A stretch of DNA of 24,267 nt from JBCDAP01 sp038747915 (GTDB lineage: Bacteria > Planctomycetota > Phycisphaerae > Phycisphaerales > UBA1924), in assembly GCA_038747915.1 (NCBI GenBank), contig JBCDJJ010000054.1, positions 1 to 24,267 of the forward strand, written 5' to 3'. A program made the position numbers and the translations under genes. This document shows positions 1-7,421 of the stretch, piece by piece. The notes beneath the pieces were generated by a model. The model had not been told where the DNA came from. It saw only the letters and a program-made list of their open reading frames with translations, and searched no databases. The stretch's first letter is position 1. Each line of letters opens with the position of its first letter.

Positions 1-1226
1 ACGACTTCGAGGCGCGCCCGACCGACCTGTTCACGCGGCTCGCCGCGATGCGCGAGGTCGAGGCCGCGAAGGTGCTCAAAGTGGCCTACCGGGCCCGTTC
101 GCTCCGTGACAATCTCGACCTCTTCGATGTGCTCGGCGAGCGCGACCGACCGACGATCGCCCTCGGCATGGGCGAGTTCGGGCTCATGAGCCGGGTGCTG
201 GCGCCCAAGTTCAGTGGGTTCCTGACCTTCGCCTCGATCCGCGACACCTCGGCCACGGCGCCCGGGCAACCGACCGTGAGCGACCTGCTCGGGCTCTACC
301 GGTTCCGGTCGATCACCCCCGCCACGCGGGTGTACGGCGTGATCGGGTGGCCGGTCGGGCACTCGATCTCGCCCCAGGTGCATAACGCGGCGTTCGAAGC
401 GATGGACGAGGACGCGGTGTACCTGCCGCTCCCGATCGTGCCGGAGTACGAGCCGTTCAAAGCGACGGTGCTCGCGCTGCTCGATCACGCAGCGTTGGGT
501 TTCACCGGCGCGAGCGTGACGATCCCGCACAAACTGCACCTGGTGCGTCTCGCATCGGAGGACACCTCGCGCCGGTGGGTGGTCGACGAGGTGGCGTCTC
601 GCGTTGGCGCGGCGAACACGCTGGCGGTCGACGCCGATGGCACCTGCCGCGTGCTCAACACGGATGTCGCCGCGGCGGTGGAGCCGCTTGCGGAAGCTAT
701 GGGGGGTGTGGCGGACCGACGCATCGCGGTGCTCGGTGCCGGTGGTGTGGGGCAGGCTATTGCAGCCGGTTTGGCCGACGCGGGCGCGCACGTGACCATG
801 CACAACCGCACCATGGACAAAGCGGCCGCGGCCTTGCGCAAAATTAATTCAGAACACCGGTTGAATAGTTCACCAACGGGCACGATCGACATTGCACCAC
901 TGGAATCAGCGGGGCGCTCGGGGTGCGATGCGTTCGTGAACTGCACAGCGCTCGGTATGAGGGGAAGTGCTGAACGCGAGACGGCATCGCCGTTATCGGA
1001 TCTCGATTTTGACGCGTTACGCGGGGATGAGGTGGTCTTTGACACGGTGTACACCCCGCGCGAAACACCCTTCCTGAAATCGGCCGCCGCGAAGGGATTG
1101 CTCACCATCCGTGGTGAAACGATGTTTATTCGACAGGCGCTCGGTCAACTCGCAGCCTGGACGGGTAAAACACCACCCCGCGGGTTGGTCGAGAAAGTTG
1201 CTGTCGAAGCGCTCGAACGCGCGTGA
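1..1226 (+). CDS. aroDE: Bifunctional 3-dehydroquinate dehydratase (type I) / shikimate dehydrogenase, 5'-truncated
   Basis: Catalyses shikimate pathway steps 3 and 4: dehydration of 3-dehydroquinate, then NADPH-dependent reduction of dehydroshikimate, in the cytoplasm. The frame is open to the left edge, so the ATG at 48 is internal and the N-terminal half of the dehydratase lies outside the window. Dehydratase signs are LKVAYRA with the likely Schiff-base lysine (codon 78-80), MGEFGLMSRVL, and SATAPGQPTVSDLL. From about base 330 a complete shikimate dehydrogenase follows: YGVIGWPVGHSISPQVHN (substrate-binding serines), GASVTIPHK (catalytic lysine), GAANTL, NTD, the dinucleotide loop VLGAGGVGQAIAAG, HNRT (NADP-type) and GETMFIRQALGQ near the end. 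Fusions of this type are known in plants and in planctomycetes and chlamydiae. Codons at about 838-1100 are less GC-rich than the rest of the gene. Confidence 0.95.
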   Translation, partial: DFEARPTDLFTRLAAMREVEAAKVLKVAYRARSLRDNLDLFDVLGERDRPTIALGMGEFGLMSRVLAPKFSGFLTFASIRDTSATAPGQPTVSDLLGLYRFRSITPATRVYGVIGWPVGHSISPQVHNAAFEAMDEDAVYLPLPIVPEYEPFKATVLALLDHAALGFTGASVTIPHKLHLVRLASEDTSRRWVVDEVASRVGAANTLAVDADGTCRVLNTDVAAAVEPLAEAMGGVADRRIAVLGAGGVGQAIAAGLADAGAHVTMHNRTMDKAAAALRKINSEHRLNSSPTGTIDIAPLESAGRSGCDAFVNCTALGMRGSAERETASPLSDLDFDALRGDEVVFDTVYTPRETPFLKSAAAKGLLTIRGETMFIRQALGQLAAWTGKTPPRGLVEKVAVEALERA

Positions 1227-1327
1227 AATATGCCGATGGACGGCTGCGTTCTCGCCCGGCGGTCGGGCGCGGCACAGTCGGGTTCGCTGCTCCTTGGTCC
1301 TTAGGACGAGGATTCGGAGAAGCACTG

Positions 1328-1705
1328 ATGGCGACGGCAGCACTCGAGATCCAGACTCCGCCCACGGCCTTGCTCCGCGGCGCGATCCTGTTCCCACGGC
1401 ATTACGCGGCGTACATCACGCTCGCGTGTGTCGACGTGATCCTCACCTGGTACATCCTCCGCACCGGCGGATGGGAGATCAACGCCATCGCGGCGTGGGC
1501 CATCGAGCTCGCGGGCGACTACGGCATGACCGCCCTGAAGTTCTTGTGCGTGGCGTTCGTGCTGGTGGTGTGCGAGGTGGTGGGACGCAAGAAAACCAGG
1601 TTGGCCCGAGCCCTTGCGTGGACCGCGGTCCTCGTGAACTGCGTGCCGCCGGCCTTTGCGGCGGCGCAGTGGTTCGGGCTCTTCACGATCGCGCCCGCGA
1701 TCTGA
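1328..1705 (+). CDS. DUF5658-type integral membrane protein
   Basis: A 125-residue protein with about three hydrophobic segments. It has the pattern I associate with DUF5658: an aspartate-containing first helix (CVDVILTWYIL), then GGWEINAIAAW, then a helix starting at KFLCVAFVLVVCEVVGRKK. Biochemical role unknown. I chose the ATG at 1328 because GGAG lies 8 bases upstream (1316-1319). The same frame also opens at a GTG at 1223 that overlaps the aroDE stop, but the extra 35 residues are arginine- and glycine-rich and look like read-through of non-coding sequence. A short palindrome, GTCCTTAGGAC, sits at 1297-1307 in the gap after aroDE. The gene may be co-transcribed with aroDE. Its stop codon lies inside a hairpin (1701-1722). 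Confidence 0.8.
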   Translation: MATAALEIQTPPTALLRGAILFPRHYAAYITLACVDVILTWYILRTGGWEINAIAAWAIELAGDYGMTALKFLCVAFVLVVCEVVGRKKTRLARALAWTAVLVNCVPPAFAAAQWFGLFTIAPAI

Positions 1706-1722
1706 GTTCTGGCCAACTCAGA
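1701..1722. terminator. Candidate bidirectional hairpin between convergent genes
   Basis: Perfect 8-bp arms TCTGAGTT (1701-1708) and AACTCAGA (1715-1722) flank the loop CTGGCC. The left arm contains the TGA stop of the DUF5658 gene, and the convergent gene ends 13 bases further on. There is no T-tract on either strand, so intrinsic termination is inferred from position and symmetry only. Confidence 0.5.
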
Positions 1723-1735
1723 ATCGTGGATGATG

Positions 1736-2833
1736 TCAGCGACGTCGCCGCGAGACGATTGCTGCGGTCGTGACACCGAGCAGGGCAAAGGGCGCGGGCG
1801 CGGGGATGACCGTCTCATCGCCGGAGGGCAAGCCATCGTCGTCATCGTCCTGAGGCGTGAACGGCCCCTGTGGCGGTCCGAGCAGGCCACTTCCACCACC
1901 GCCGCCGCCACCTCCGCCGGCGCTAAACCCGGCGCTCCCGCCACCGGCACCGCCGGTACTGCCGCCGGAGGCGCCAACGAGCAGCGTGGAGAACCCGCCA
2001 CCGGATACGCCGAATGTCGGCTTGGGATCACGATCGATCACGACGTTATCGAGCCCCCACAGCGGGGTTGAGCCGTCCCCCGCGACACGGAAGCCGACCT
2101 CGGTGACCGAGGCCACCGGGTTGAACCCCACGCGGATGCCTTCGAGCTTCAGGACGCCCTCGCCGAGCGCCTCCTGCGACTCGGCGAGCGCGACCAGTTC
2201 TGCCACGGGCCGTTCCCAGGCCAGGGACCGGTTGATCTCGACGCGCACGAACGCCTCGTCGGCGAGCCGCGCCGCGGCCGGCGTGAACAGCAGGAGATCG
2301 AAGCGCACGAACAGCGCTTCGTCGGTCGGCGTGTTGACTACCACGCGCTGAATGTCCCGCCGGAACGGACCGGCGACCCACCCGAGCGGCGCCTCGTCGC
2401 GGAGCGAGGGCTGGCTCGACCACTCATCGCCGGTGCGGCCCGCATCGAAGGTTTCGATGTAGCGCAGCTCCGCGGGGATCGCGTCGAAGAGGTCGCCGGG
2501 GACGCGCGGGCTCGGACGACGGGTGAGCTCGTGGAGCACCACGCGCAGGAGATCGGCGGTGGTGTCGGGTGGGAAGATCTCGGCGGCGTCGGCCCATTCG
2601 AGCAGCTCGTGTGGTGGTGGTGCGGTCAACAGGATCGGAGATGTGGCATCACCACCGATCGTTGGGTCTGCAGAGGGGCGATCGGTGTCGGTCGTGGGGT
2701 GGGTCCACAGGCGGTAGGGGTCGGTCCGCCAGTTGGCGCTCGCGACGGCGTCGCTTTGAGCGATCGACGCCGTCGCGGCGCAGCCCATGAGGAGAAGGAC
2801 GGTCCCGGTGGTGGTGCCGTTGGTGAAACGCAT
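1736..2833 (-). CDS. Exported protein with C-terminal PEP-CTERM-like sorting signal
   Basis: A 365-residue protein. The N-terminal signal peptide has the hydrophobic core TVLLLMGCAATASIAQ. Cleavage after SIA is likely; LLMGC is lipobox-like but has methionine at -2. The middle has no family I can name; it contains short segments typical of sandwich-fold extracellular domains (RYIETFDAGRTGDEW, TEVGFRVAGDGSTPLWGLDNVVID). A linker from roughly residue 283 to 320 is almost pure Gly/Ser, followed by a D-rich patch (QDDDDDG). The last 24 residues are a proline motif (VIPAPAP), a short hydrophobic helix and RRRR, which matches PEP-CTERM anchors processed by exosortase/archaeosortase-type enzymes. 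No exosortase is in the window. Start: ATG with GGAGAGGA seven bases upstream (complement of 2841-2848). Function unknown; cell-surface or matrix location is inferred. Confidence 0.8.
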   Translation of the reverse strand: MRFTNGTTTGTVLLLMGCAATASIAQSDAVASANWRTDPYRLWTHPTTDTDRPSADPTIGGDATSPILLTAPPPHELLEWADAAEIFPPDTTADLLRVVLHELTRRPSPRVPGDLFDAIPAELRYIETFDAGRTGDEWSSQPSLRDEAPLGWVAGPFRRDIQRVVVNTPTDEALFVRFDLLLFTPAAARLADEAFVRVEINRSLAWERPVAELVALAESQEALGEGVLKLEGIRVGFNPVASVTEVGFRVAGDGSTPLWGLDNVVIDRDPKPTFGVSGGGFSTLLVGASGGSTGGAGGGSAGFSAGGGGGGGGGSGLLGPPQGPFTPQDDDDDGLPSGDETVIPAPAPFALLGVTTAAIVSRRRR

Positions 2834-3159
2834 GTCGTGTTCCTCTCCGACCCTGTGCGTGAGTCGGGGTGACCGTGGAGATCAGTCACCGTACAGTGAC
2901 ATTTACGCACCAAAGTGCCAGCCTGTTCCACAAGTCTCTGTTGAATATGCGCTTATCGGAGGTGTGCCACCGTGGCAGCCCGTCCAGCTTGTCCGCCTGG
3001 TGGGCGCCGATGTGGCGTGTGGGACCCCGCCCGAGGCGTGAGAACGGGTGCGGGGAACGGCATCGGCTTCGCCGCGACGTCGAATTTGCAGCGGGCGTAT
3101 AACCCTGCCCCGCGAAGTCCGAACAACACCGGCGAGCGCACGCACGGAGCCACGACACG
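2834..3159. other. Divergent intergenic region, 326 bp, no gene
   Basis: It separates the PEP-CTERM-like gene (-) from htpX (+). It holds an operator-like palindrome at 2885-2900, a short hairpin with arms TGCCAC and GTGGCA at 2965-2977, an AT-richer patch around 2935-2955, and TATAAC at 3098-3103. TATAAC is a possible -10 box for htpX, but I find no convincing -35 at normal spacing. htpX has GGAG at 3146-3149. I see no coding frame here with a start site and sensible composition. Confidence 0.6.
2885..2900. promoter_or_regulatory. Operator-like palindrome
   Basis: GTCACCGTACAGTGAC is a 16-bp near-perfect dyad: GTCAC and GTGAC arms around a GTAC core, symmetric at 14 of 16 positions. It lies 52-67 bases upstream of the start of the PEP-CTERM-like gene on the minus strand. 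This is the size and placement of a dimeric regulator site. The binding protein is unknown. Confidence 0.4.
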
Positions 3160-4041
3160 ATGAGCACCAACTTCTCGAATCATGCCAAGACCGCAGCCCT
3201 GATGGCCATGCTGATGGCCCTCTTCGGGCTCGCCGGCCACTTCGTCACCGGCGGCAACCCGATGGGGATCGCCGGCTTCCTGGTCTTCGGCGGGCTCATG
3301 AATGTGGTCGCCTGGTTCTTCTCGGACACCATCGCGATCAAGAGCATGCGCGGCCAACTGGTCGATCCCACCGACACACGACTCATCGCGGGCGGCTCGC
3401 TCAGCCAGCGCGATCTGCACGAGATGACCGTGGAGATGGCCGAGGGTGCCGGCCTACCCATGCCGAAGCTCTACATCTGCCCGCAGCAGGCCCCCAACGC
3501 CTTTGCCACGGGCCGTTCGCCGAAGAAATCGGCGGTCGCGGTGACCGCGGGGCTGTGCGCGTACATGAACCGTGACGAGGTACGCGGCGTGATCGCGCAC
3601 GAGCTGGCACACATCAAGAACCGCGACACGCTGATCTCGATGATCGCCGCGACGATCGCCGGCACGCTGGCCTTCCTCGCGCAGTGGGGGATGTTCCTTG
3701 GTGTGGGGCGTGACAGCCGGGGCGCGAACCCGCTTGTCATGTTCGCGGTGCTCATCTTGGCCGCGGTCGGCGCGGCCCTGATCCAGATGGCGATCAGCCG
3801 CTCCCGCGAGTTCGCGGCCGATCGTGAGGGGGCAGTGATCGCTGGCGATCCGCGGGGGCTGATGTCGGCCCTCGGCAAGCTCGATCAGCTGTCACGGAAG
3901 ATCCCGCTTCAGCAGCCCAACCCGGCGCAGAACAACCTGTTCATCGTCGAGCCGCTCGCGGGTGGGAAGACGCTCGTGAACATGTTCGCGACCCACCCGC
4001 CGGTCGAGAAGCGGGTGGCGGCGCTGCAGCAGCTGCTCTGA
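3160..4041 (+). CDS. htpX: HtpX-family M48 zinc metalloprotease
   Basis: A membrane-bound zinc endopeptidase of the inner membrane that degrades misfolded membrane proteins, with its catalytic domain facing the cytoplasm (role known from the family). It is 293 residues, the usual HtpX length. Two N-terminal hydrophobic segments (about residues 10-30 and 35-55) precede the protease domain. The zinc site HELAH is at residues 147-151 and the third ligand is probably E217 in SREFAADREGA. Two more hydrophobic segments lie between them (about 160-205). The end, FATHPPVEKRVAALQ, is characteristic of the family. ATG with GGAG ten bases upstream. No heat-shock promoter is visible. It is separated from the next gene by 57 bases. 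Confidence 0.95.
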   Translation: MSTNFSNHAKTAALMAMLMALFGLAGHFVTGGNPMGIAGFLVFGGLMNVVAWFFSDTIAIKSMRGQLVDPTDTRLIAGGSLSQRDLHEMTVEMAEGAGLPMPKLYICPQQAPNAFATGRSPKKSAVAVTAGLCAYMNRDEVRGVIAHELAHIKNRDTLISMIAATIAGTLAFLAQWGMFLGVGRDSRGANPLVMFAVLILAAVGAALIQMAISRSREFAADREGAVIAGDPRGLMSALGKLDQLSRKIPLQQPNPAQNNLFIVEPLAGGKTLVNMFATHPPVEKRVAALQQLL

Positions 4042-4086
4042 GGCGCCGTCGTCGATGGCGAGCGGGGCGTGGCCCGCGGGCGGGCG

Positions 4087-4092
4087 TAGACT
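4087..4092 (+). promoter_or_regulatory. Candidate -10 box of a leaderless promoter
   Basis: TAGACT, within CGTAGACT, ends exactly six bases before the ATG at 4099. No Shine-Dalgarno sequence is present. With normal -10 spacing, transcription would begin at or next to the A of the ATG. No clear -35 is seen. Confidence 0.5.
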
Positions 4093-4098
4093 CGCGCG

Positions 4099-6195
4099 AT
4101 GCCCCGGCCGGTGCTCATCACGCTGATCGTTGGAAGCCTGGCGGGCGCGTGCCTTCTAGCCCGCGTCGGGATGCCGGCGGGGCTCGATGGGACATCGATC
4201 TTCCTCTCGCTCGCGCTGGTGCCGCTTGCGACCGCCCTGGCGTGGGTGGGGGCGTGGCTCGGGTACGGCTCGGTCTTTCATTCGATGCTCGGTGGTCTGA
4301 GCGGGTCGGTGCGGGCGGGCGTGTTCGTGGCGGGCTCGATCGGCCTGGGCGTGGTGGTGACGAACGCGGTGGCGTCGGTCTGGCTCCCGGGGGAAGCCTG
4401 GCAGGCGTGGGCGGTGGTGGCGCCGGGGCTCGGGCTTGGGGGGTGGCGCTTGGTGCGTTGGCGTCGTCGAACTCGCGATGATGTGGAGCGTGCTTCGCCC
4501 GAGCGGATGGTCGGGTGGGTGGCGGTGTTCGCGGTGGTTGGGATCGCGACGCTGGTGCTTGGAGCCTCGTGGTCGCCGGGGTCGCAGTGGCGGAGCGAGG
4601 CGCTGGGGTACGACACGCTGAGCTACCACCTCATGCTGCCGCGCGAGTGGCTCATGATCGGCCGCGTGACGCCGCTCGAGCACAACGTGTACAGCCACCT
4701 GCCCTCGGGCATGGAGGCGATCTATGCGCACGCGGCGGTGCTGCTCGGTGCATCGCGTGACGCCCCGCTCGGGCTCGGATCGAACGCGGCGGTGCTTGTC
4801 GCCGGGTTCGTGCATGCCATGATCGCGATCGTTGCAGCGGGCGTGACGGGTCTCCTCGCGGCCGAGGTCGCACACCGAGCCGGCGCGGATGGGCCGGTGC
4901 GCGCCCTGGCGTGCTCGGTGGCGTCGGCCGCGTCCCTGCTCGTGCCGTGGACCATCGTGACCGGGAGCAGCGCGTACAACGAGCAGGTGGTGAACCTTGC
5001 GCTCGCGGGTGGGGTGCTTGCCGTCATCGCGTGGCCAAGCGGCCGACCGATCGCGCTGGGGGTGGTGGTCGGCCTGATCTGCGGGGCTGCGGTGCTCGCC
5101 AAGCCCACCGCGATGTTCATGGCGGCGGCGCCCGTTGGGCTCGTGATCCTGGCGACTCGTCCGCGGAGTGAGTGGGTGCGGGTGCTCGGCGCCGCTGCGG
5201 CCGTTGGCCTCGTGTGCCTCGTGCCCTGGCTTGTGCGGAATGCCGCGGCGACGGGCAATCCTGTGTTCCCGTACGCCGCTGGTGTGTTCGGCACCGGGCA
5301 CTGGTCGGCCGAGCAGGTTGCGCGATGGAACGCGGGGCATCACTTCGACGGCGGGCCGATCGCACGCATCGCGCATCTCTTCGGTGAACGCGGGCTCGGG
5401 CACCCGCAGTGGTCCGGGGCGTTCGTGGTGGCGCCGATCGTGCTGGGCGCGGGCGCACTGGTTCTGCAGCGGGTGCGTGTTGGTGTGGTGCTGCTCGCCG
5501 TCGCGGGTGTGCAGGTGCTCGCATGGTTGGGGTTGACACACCTGCAGTCGCGGTTCCTCGTGCCGATGGTGGTGCCGATGAGCGTGGTCATGGCCGCGGT
5601 GATCGCGATGGGTGCCCGCGGGCGGGCGGGTGTGGTGATCTCGGTGGGTGTTCTGGCGTTGATGGCGTCGTGGGTGGTGCATCTGGTGTTCGTGACGCAC
5701 CGAGCCGGCCCGGTGAACGCGGGTTTGGTTGCGCCACCAGCGGTGCGGAGCGGGGCTGCGTTGCTCGCGGAGTCGCGCACGCAGTCGCCGCGCGAGTTTG
5801 CCGATCTGGTGCGCGTGGTGCCGACCGCGGGTGGCGTGAACCTGGTGCGCGAGCGAGCGGAACTGCGCGGCGCGACGATTCTTTTGATCGGCAGTGCCAC
5901 ACCTCTCTTTTTTGAGGGCACGTTCGTCTATTCCACGACCTGGGACGAGTCCGTGTTCGTCTCTGCCCTCCGCGCTGCCGACGGGGACCTCTCTCCAGCG
6001 ATCGAGTCGCTCCGGCTCGCCGGCATCACGCACGCGTTGGTGGACCAATCGGAACTCGACCGGCTGCGCCGATCGGGGTGGCTCGATCCGGTGATCACGC
6101 CTGAGGTTGAGGACGCACTACTGCGTGACCACGCCCAACCGGTGTTCATCTGGCCGGAGCGGGGGATCTGGCTCGTTGAACTGCTCGAGCGATAA
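4099..6195 (+). CDS. Large polytopic membrane protein, GT-C glycosyltransferase-like
   Basis: A 698-residue protein with roughly a dozen hydrophobic segments up to about residue 535, then a soluble C-terminal domain of about 160 residues. After the third or fourth helix there is a predicted outside loop with YDTLSYHLMLPREWL (D172) and NVYSHLPSGMEAIYAH. An acidic residue followed by a YHL..P pattern in the first large loop is typical of GT-C enzymes that use polyprenyl-phosphate sugars (GT39/ArnT/PMT-like). LAKPTAMFMAAAP and PWLVRNAAATGNPVFPYAAGVF also fit such proteins. Donor and acceptor cannot be read from the sequence. The long reading frame on the opposite strand (4156-6048) is a high-GC shadow. 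The start at ATG 4099 is supported by the TAGACT box placed for leaderless expression. Last codons before the end (about 5875-6000) are less GC-biased. Confidence 0.75.
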   Translation: MPRPVLITLIVGSLAGACLLARVGMPAGLDGTSIFLSLALVPLATALAWVGAWLGYGSVFHSMLGGLSGSVRAGVFVAGSIGLGVVVTNAVASVWLPGEAWQAWAVVAPGLGLGGWRLVRWRRRTRDDVERASPERMVGWVAVFAVVGIATLVLGASWSPGSQWRSEALGYDTLSYHLMLPREWLMIGRVTPLEHNVYSHLPSGMEAIYAHAAVLLGASRDAPLGLGSNAAVLVAGFVHAMIAIVAAGVTGLLAAEVAHRAGADGPVRALACSVASAASLLVPWTIVTGSSAYNEQVVNLALAGGVLAVIAWPSGRPIALGVVVGLICGAAVLAKPTAMFMAAAPVGLVILATRPRSEWVRVLGAAAAVGLVCLVPWLVRNAAATGNPVFPYAAGVFGTGHWSAEQVARWNAGHHFDGGPIARIAHLFGERGLGHPQWSGAFVVAPIVLGAGALVLQRVRVGVVLLAVAGVQVLAWLGLTHLQSRFLVPMVVPMSVVMAAVIAMGARGRAGVVISVGVLALMASWVVHLVFVTHRAGPVNAGLVAPPAVRSGAALLAESRTQSPREFADLVRVVPTAGGVNLVRERAELRGATILLIGSATPLFFEGTFVYSTTWDESVFVSALRAADGDLSPAIESLRLAGITHALVDQSELDRLRRSGWLDPVITPEVEDALLRDHAQPVFIWPERGIWLVELLER

Positions 6196-6250
6196 CACGC
6201 ACCGGTTCAAAGCCGATGACATTGGGTCACCTGGGGCACGTTGTGTCATC

Positions 6251-6356
6251 GGGTGCCGTGGTCCGGAGTATGCCGCAGGCATCCGAAGGCCACGCGAACG
6301 CCACGCTGCTCACAGCACATCCATCGTGGCCTTCGCTTCGCTCAGACCACGGCACC
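6251..6356. repeat. Dispersed nested-palindrome element, copy 1 (second copy at 11048-11138)
   Basis: Outer arms GGTGCCGTGGTC (6252-6263) and GACCACGGCACC (6345-6356) pair perfectly. Inner arms GAAGGCCACG (6285-6294) and CGTGGCCTTC (6325-6334) also pair perfectly. A small hairpin, ATGCC GCA GGCAT, sits at 6270-6282. The element fills most of the 188-bp gap between two convergent genes. The other copy shares the inner arms, the small hairpin and the 3' outer arm. Confidence 0.8.
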
Positions 6357-6383
6357 AGGGGCAATCCACGTCACCCGGGGTGC

Positions 6384-7355
6384 CTAGTGATCGAGCACGG
6401 CATGCCGCTGTGTGCTGGTCTGTGTGTTGACCATCGCGTTCGAGCCGAGTGTCCAGGTGGTGACGATCCGCTGGGTCGCCTCTCGCGAGCCGAGGTGGCC
6501 GTGGGCGTGGTGCCAGATGGTCTCGCCGGAGCCGATGGCTTCGCGGATGGCGATGGTCGGTGCGAGTGAGCCCTCGGGGGGGCTGACACTCAGCGAGCCC
6601 TCGAGTGTCATGGTGATCGGCACGGTGCCGCCGTCGGGCTCGCCGAGCTTGTACTGGCGAGTGAGCGTGAGCAGCGCGACGGGGGGCAGCTCGATCTCTT
6701 CCTCGTTCTCCCATCCGTACCCAACGCGCTTGCCGGGAGCGGCACCGTCTGCGTTGAACAGCGGCTCGAGCAGACCCGCGATCGCGGTGGGTTCGAGCAG
6801 GCTCGCGGCCACCGAGCCGGAGCCGAAGGCCTCGCGAGCGGCGCCGGTGAGGTCGGCGAGGCCCGAGACACGCGTTGGGTTCTCGCCCGTGATCCGCCCG
6901 ACCACCTCGCCCCGGGCCGCGGGATCGTTGTCGCCCTCGGCGGGGAGTTCGAGGGTGTCTGTCTCGGGGTCACCGTCTTCCAGCGTGAGGGACTCGATGA
7001 CGAGCGTGGTGGCGACCGACTCCGCATCATCGGCGACCTCTGCGCCCGCGGGCACCTCCAGACGAACGACCATCACGAGCGAGCCCGCGAACGTGCGGCG
7101 GTCGACAGCGTTCTCCGCCGCCTCCTCCGCTGCCTCGGCTTCGCCCTCGGCGTCCGGCTGCGGCGTTGTGGTGAGCTCTTGCTGCACCATGACATCGCTC
7201 CGCACCTCGTAGCGTGTTGAGGTGCCGGGCGCGAGGTTCGGTCGGAGCTCGATGAGCGGGGGAAGCTGGGCGAGCGCCGGTGCGACACCGATCGAGCCGA
7301 ACACCATTGCCGCGACCCACCGCGGCATCCATCCAACACCATGTGCCTTGATCAC
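6384..7355 (-). CDS. Exported protein of unknown function
   Basis: A 323-residue protein. I chose the GTG at 7355 because AAGGAG lies six bases upstream on the minus strand. The frame extends much further upstream but only as a shadow of nadE. The N-terminus is a long signal peptide (basic and His residues, then WVAAMVFGSIGVAPALAQ), with likely cleavage at ALA-Q near residue 29. The mature part starts LPPLIELRPNLAPGTSTRYEV, followed by an acidic, alanine-rich insert (about 66-82). Then come alternating beta-like segments and a conserved-looking core (KRVGYGWENEEEIELPPV). The start resembles planctomycete DUF6263-type proteins, but I cannot confirm that. It is divergent from nadE, with 66 bases between the starts. 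Confidence 0.7.
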   Translation of the reverse strand: MIKAHGVGWMPRWVAAMVFGSIGVAPALAQLPPLIELRPNLAPGTSTRYEVRSDVMVQQELTTTPQPDAEGEAEAAEEAAENAVDRRTFAGSLVMVVRLEVPAGAEVADDAESVATTLVIESLTLEDGDPETDTLELPAEGDNDPAARGEVVGRITGENPTRVSGLADLTGAAREAFGSGSVAASLLEPTAIAGLLEPLFNADGAAPGKRVGYGWENEEEIELPPVALLTLTRQYKLGEPDGGTVPITMTLEGSLSVSPPEGSLAPTIAIREAIGSGETIWHHAHGHLGSREATQRIVTTWTLGSNAMVNTQTSTQRHAVLDH

Positions 7356-7408
7356 ACCGGGCTCCTTCTCATTCAGCGGGGCTTGGGGCCAGATCGAGCG
7401 GGGCATCG

Positions 7409-7414
7409 TAGAGT
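7409..7414 (+). promoter_or_regulatory. Candidate -10 box of a leaderless nadE promoter
   Basis: TAGAGT, within CGTAGAGT, ends seven bases before the ATG at 7422. TTGGGG lies 20 bases upstream (7383-7388), as it also does before the box at 16277. The 20-bp spacing is too long for a standard -35. Confidence 0.45.
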
Positions 7415-7421
7415 GACGGTG

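Noticed and set aside
1223..1327. GTG start overlapping the aroDE stop for the DUF5658-type gene
   Set aside because: The added N-terminus is Arg/Gly-rich with no conservation pattern, and the ATG at 1328 has its own GGAG.
1857..2351. Proline-run protein on the plus strand
   Set aside because: The proline run is the complement of the glycine linker of the PEP-CTERM-like gene.
4156..6048. 630-codon open frame on the minus strand opposite the GT-C-like gene
   Set aside because: The product is rich in His, Arg and Pro with no domain or hydrophobic pattern. It is the antisense shadow of a GC-rich membrane-protein gene.
6196..6383. Possible small plus-strand coding frame in the gap after the GT-C-like gene
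   Set aside because: The sequence is explained by the nested palindromes, and the frames there have no start signal.
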